A stretch of DNA of 5,993 nucleotides from the NCBI GenBank assembly GCA_937884915.1, contig CALAAN010000437.1:1-5993 (forward strand). Reading direction: 5' to 3'. Below are positions 3,949 through 5,993 of this stretch, in pieces. Under the pieces are notes generated by a model that was given only the letters and a program-made list of their open reading frames with translations, did no database searches and had not been told where the DNA came from. Each line of letters opens with the position of its first letter. Within the stretch, counting starts at the first letter, position 1. Source of the stretch: an uncultured Oscillibacter sp. (GTDB lineage Bacteria; Bacillota; Clostridia; Oscillospirales; Oscillospiraceae). Made by a program: the position numbers and the translations under genes.

Positions 3949-5993
3949 ATGCGCAAGTTCCTATCCGTCCTGCTCGCAATGGCAATGGTCCTCAGTCTGA
4001 CTGTGACCAGCTTTGCGGCGGACACCGGCAGCGAGGCGAAAGCCGAGATGGCGGGCAAGACCGTGATCCTGCACACCAACGACGTGCACGGCGCGGTCGA
4101 AGGCTATGCCTATGTTGCACAGCTCAAGGCCGACTACGAGGCCAAGGGCGCCGAGGTCATCCTCGTTGACGCAGGCGACTACAGCCAGGGCACGACCTAT
4201 GTCAGCACCACCAAGGGCGCTGATGCGGTCACGATGATGAACGCCGCGGGCTACGACGTCGTCACCCTGGGCAACCACGAGTTCGACTACGGTTACGCAC
4301 AGCTCAAGGAGAACATGACCAAGGCGAACTTCAAGGTCCTTTGCGCCGACGTGTACAACGCCGACGGCACCACCATTTTCGACGCGAACTACACCTACAC
4401 GACCAAGACCGGCGTGAAGATCGGCTTCTTCGGCATGGAGACGCCCGAGACCCAGACCAAGGCGAACCCCGCGCTCATCAAGGGCCTGACCTTTGCAACG
4501 GGTGATGCCTTCACCAAGGCTGCCGCTGATCAGGTCGAGGCGCTCAAGGATGACGACATCGTCATCTGCCTTGCACACCTCGGCGTGGACGCCGAGTCCG
4601 CTCCCTACCGCTCCACTGATCTCTATGCCGCTGTCAAGGGCATTGACTTCATCATCGACGGTCACTCTCACACCGTGATGACCAAGGGTGAGAAGAACGA
4701 GCCCATCCAGTCTACCGGCACCGCGTTTGCCAACATCGGCGTGATCGTCATCGACGACGCGAGCAAGAAGATCGAGAGCAACTTCCTCTACGAGATCAAG
4801 GAAGACACCGCCAAGGACGCGACCGTTGCCGCGGCGGCAAAGGTCATTGTTGACCGCGTCAACAATGAATACGGTGTCAAGTTCGCCACCAGCAAGGTCG
4901 AGCTCAACGGCGCGAAGGCCCCCAACGGCAACCGCGACGTGGAGACCAACAATGGCGACCTCATCACCGACGCCATGCTCTGGAAGGTCCTGCAGAACAA
5001 GGACGGCCTGACTGTGAATGAAGACCACGTGGTCGCCATCACCAACGGCGGCGGCATCCGCGCGGCAATCGCCAAGGGCGATGTGACCAAGAAGGACATC
5101 AACACCGTTCTGCCGTTCGGCAACACGGTCGCGGTCGTCTATGTCACCGGCGAGCAGCTGCTTGAAGCGCTCGAAGCCTCTACCTTCAGCACCCCGACGG
5201 CAGTCGGCGGCTTCCCGCAGGTCTCCGGCCTCAACTTCACCATCCACACCGGAAAGGCGTATGACAAGAACGACGCCACCTATCCAGAGTCCACCTACTA
5301 CGGCCCCAAGACCATCAACCGCGTGGTCATCAACAGCGTCAACGGCAAGGAATTCAAGGCCAATGAGGTCTACGCCGTTGTGACGAACAACTTCTGCGCC
5401 GCCGGCGGCGACACCTACTATGCCTTCAAGGCTGCTTCCGCCCAGTTCGACACCGGTATTCCTCTGGACGAGGCTGTGATGGAGTATGTGACCAAGGAGC
5501 TCAAGGGCGTCATCGGTGAGCAGTATGCCGCGCCTCAGGGCCGCATCACCTACTTCAATCCCTTCAAGGATGTGAAGACCACCTCCTGGTACTTCAACTA
5601 CATGATCCATCTCTATGAGGATGGCGTCATCTCCGGCACCTCCGCCACGACCTACACGCCCAACGGCACGCTGACTTGGGCACAGGCGCTCAAGCTCCTG
5701 CTCGTCAGCAGCGGCGACCTCAAGGCCGAGGACGCGGTCGGCGCCGACTGGAGCAAGAACACCATCGCCAAGGCGGCCGAGCTGGGTCTCGTCGCTGCGG
5801 ACCTTGACGGCACGAAGGCCATCTCCCGTCTGGAGTTTTGCCAGATCGCGGCCAAGCTCAACAAGCTCTCCGAGTCCACGACCGAGAGCAAGTTCACCGA
5901 CTGCAAGGACGGTTACGTGATGGCGCTCGTCGACGCGAAGGTCATCGACGGTATGACCGCCACCACCTTCGAGCCCGACGCCTCCCTGACCCG
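3949..5993 (+). CDS. Secreted 5'-nucleotidase/UshA-family enzyme with SLH domains (3' end outside window)
   Basis: This is a secreted metallophosphoesterase expected to remove phosphate from nucleotides or related phosphoesters at the cell surface; 681 whole codons are present and the frame is still open at the edge. A signal peptide (Arg2, Lys3, hydrophobic 4-20, cleavage near Ala23/Ala24) is followed by the catalytic domain. That domain has Asp45 and His47 in HTNDVHG, Asp77 in DAGD, Asn109 and His110 in GNHEFDYG, His210 in LAHLG, and His239 and His241 in DGHSH, so the dimetal set is complete. The C-terminal substrate domain shows TNNGDLITDAM (333-343), NGGGIR (366-371), LPFGN (388-392), QVSGLNF (424-430) and TNNFCAAGGD (479-488). 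SLH repeats follow directly at about 537-589, 590-642 and 649 to the edge, for non-covalent attachment to cell-wall polymer. Start choice rests on GAGGAGG 9 nt upstream. 5'-nucleotidase is the likeliest activity; 2',3'-cyclic phosphodiesterase or UDP-sugar hydrolase activity is possible. Confidence 0.93.
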   Translation, partial: MRKFLSVLLAMAMVLSLTVTSFAADTGSEAKAEMAGKTVILHTNDVHGAVEGYAYVAQLKADYEAKGAEVILVDAGDYSQGTTYVSTTKGADAVTMMNAAGYDVVTLGNHEFDYGYAQLKENMTKANFKVLCADVYNADGTTIFDANYTYTTKTGVKIGFFGMETPETQTKANPALIKGLTFATGDAFTKAAADQVEALKDDDIVICLAHLGVDAESAPYRSTDLYAAVKGIDFIIDGHSHTVMTKGEKNEPIQSTGTAFANIGVIVIDDASKKIESNFLYEIKEDTAKDATVAAAAKVIVDRVNNEYGVKFATSKVELNGAKAPNGNRDVETNNGDLITDAMLWKVLQNKDGLTVNEDHVVAITNGGGIRAAIAKGDVTKKDINTVLPFGNTVAVVYVTGEQLLEALEASTFSTPTAVGGFPQVSGLNFTIHTGKAYDKNDATYPESTYYGPKTINRVVINSVNGKEFKANEVYAVVTNNFCAAGGDTYYAFKAASAQFDTGIPLDEAVMEYVTKELKGVIGEQYAAPQGRITYFNPFKDVKTTSWYFNYMIHLYEDGVISGTSATTYTPNGTLTWAQALKLLLVSSGDLKAEDAVGADWSKNTIAKAAELGLVAADLDGTKAISRLEFCQIAAKLNKLSESTTESKFTDCKDGYVMALVDAKVIDGMTATTFEPDASLT
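5557..5993 (+). other. SLH domain region within the nucleotidase
   Basis: Residues 537-681 of the nucleotidase contain two complete SLH repeats and the start of a third. Repeat 1 has FKDV, a Trp-centred helix and DGVISG. Repeat 2 has the AAELGLV helix and SRLE. Repeat 3 has FTDC, VIDGM and FEPDASLT, and the cut codon CG- must encode Arg. At the TRAE-type binding position, repeat 1 reads TWAQ (576-579), repeat 2 reads SRLE (626-629), and repeat 3 begins with Thr-Arg. The domains imply surface display on a cell wall with an SLH-binding secondary polymer. Confidence 0.9.

Noticed and set aside
3675..4079. A 134-codon minus-strand frame and smaller frames at 3698-3916 (-) and 3729-3926 (+) in the intergenic region.
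   Set aside because: They lack Shine-Dalgarno sequences, run across the nucleotidase promoter or start, and show no recognisable protein features.
3961..5610. A 549-codon open frame on the minus strand opposite the nucleotidase.
   Set aside because: It has no ribosome binding site or recognisable family, is a repetitive Val/Gly/Asp/Leu/Arg-rich product, and lies exactly antisense to a gene with a complete catalytic motif set. G/C-ending codons on the real strand remove stops from this frame.

Overview
The window looks like chromosomal DNA from a GC-rich, Gram-positive-type anaerobe of the Clostridia, most likely an Oscillospiraceae gut bacterium (Oscillibacter/Flavonifractor-like). Three things suggest this: strongly G/C-ending codons combined with firmicute-style AGGAGG ribosome binding sites, a secreted enzyme carrying S-layer homology (SLH) domains, and an anaerobe-type dihydropyrimidinase/hydantoinase. 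The assignment is inferred from protein and codon character, not from a marker gene.

Layout, left to right. Positions 1-626 (+) hold the C-terminal 207 residues of threonine synthase (thrC). A strong hairpin at 634-674 lies between thrC and the convergent gene and probably terminates transcription from both sides. Positions 3638-674 (-) form a tight three-gene operon, read right to left: a dihydropyrimidinase/D-hydantoinase (hydA), an unrecognised 171-aa protein with three predicted membrane helices and a charged Ala/Glu-rich tail, and a family-3 membrane acyltransferase of the WecH/YiaH type. The gaps are 8 nt and 2 nt, so the last two genes are probably translationally coupled to their upstream neighbours. 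Positions 3639-3948 are a 310-bp AT-rich divergent control region with a good sigma-A-type promoter for the rightward gene, a weaker candidate for the leftward operon, and two small inverted repeats placed like operators. Positions 3949-5993 (+) encode a secreted 5'-nucleotidase/UshA-family metallophosphoesterase that runs directly into SLH domains and is cut by the window edge.

How they may work together: the SLH-anchored nucleotidase would dephosphorylate nucleotides (or related phosphoesters) at the cell surface, and the divergently transcribed HydA would open cyclic ureides such as dihydropyrimidines in the cytoplasm. A nucleotide-scavenging theme is therefore plausible, but it is an inference from adjacency. 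The acyltransferase and the small membrane protein suggest that the same operon also serves the cell envelope. I saw no RNA genes, insertion sequences, CRISPR arrays or phage genes. The window is mostly ordinary core and metabolic sequence. The least explained parts are the 171-aa membrane protein, its pairing with hydA and the acyltransferase, and the divergent control region.
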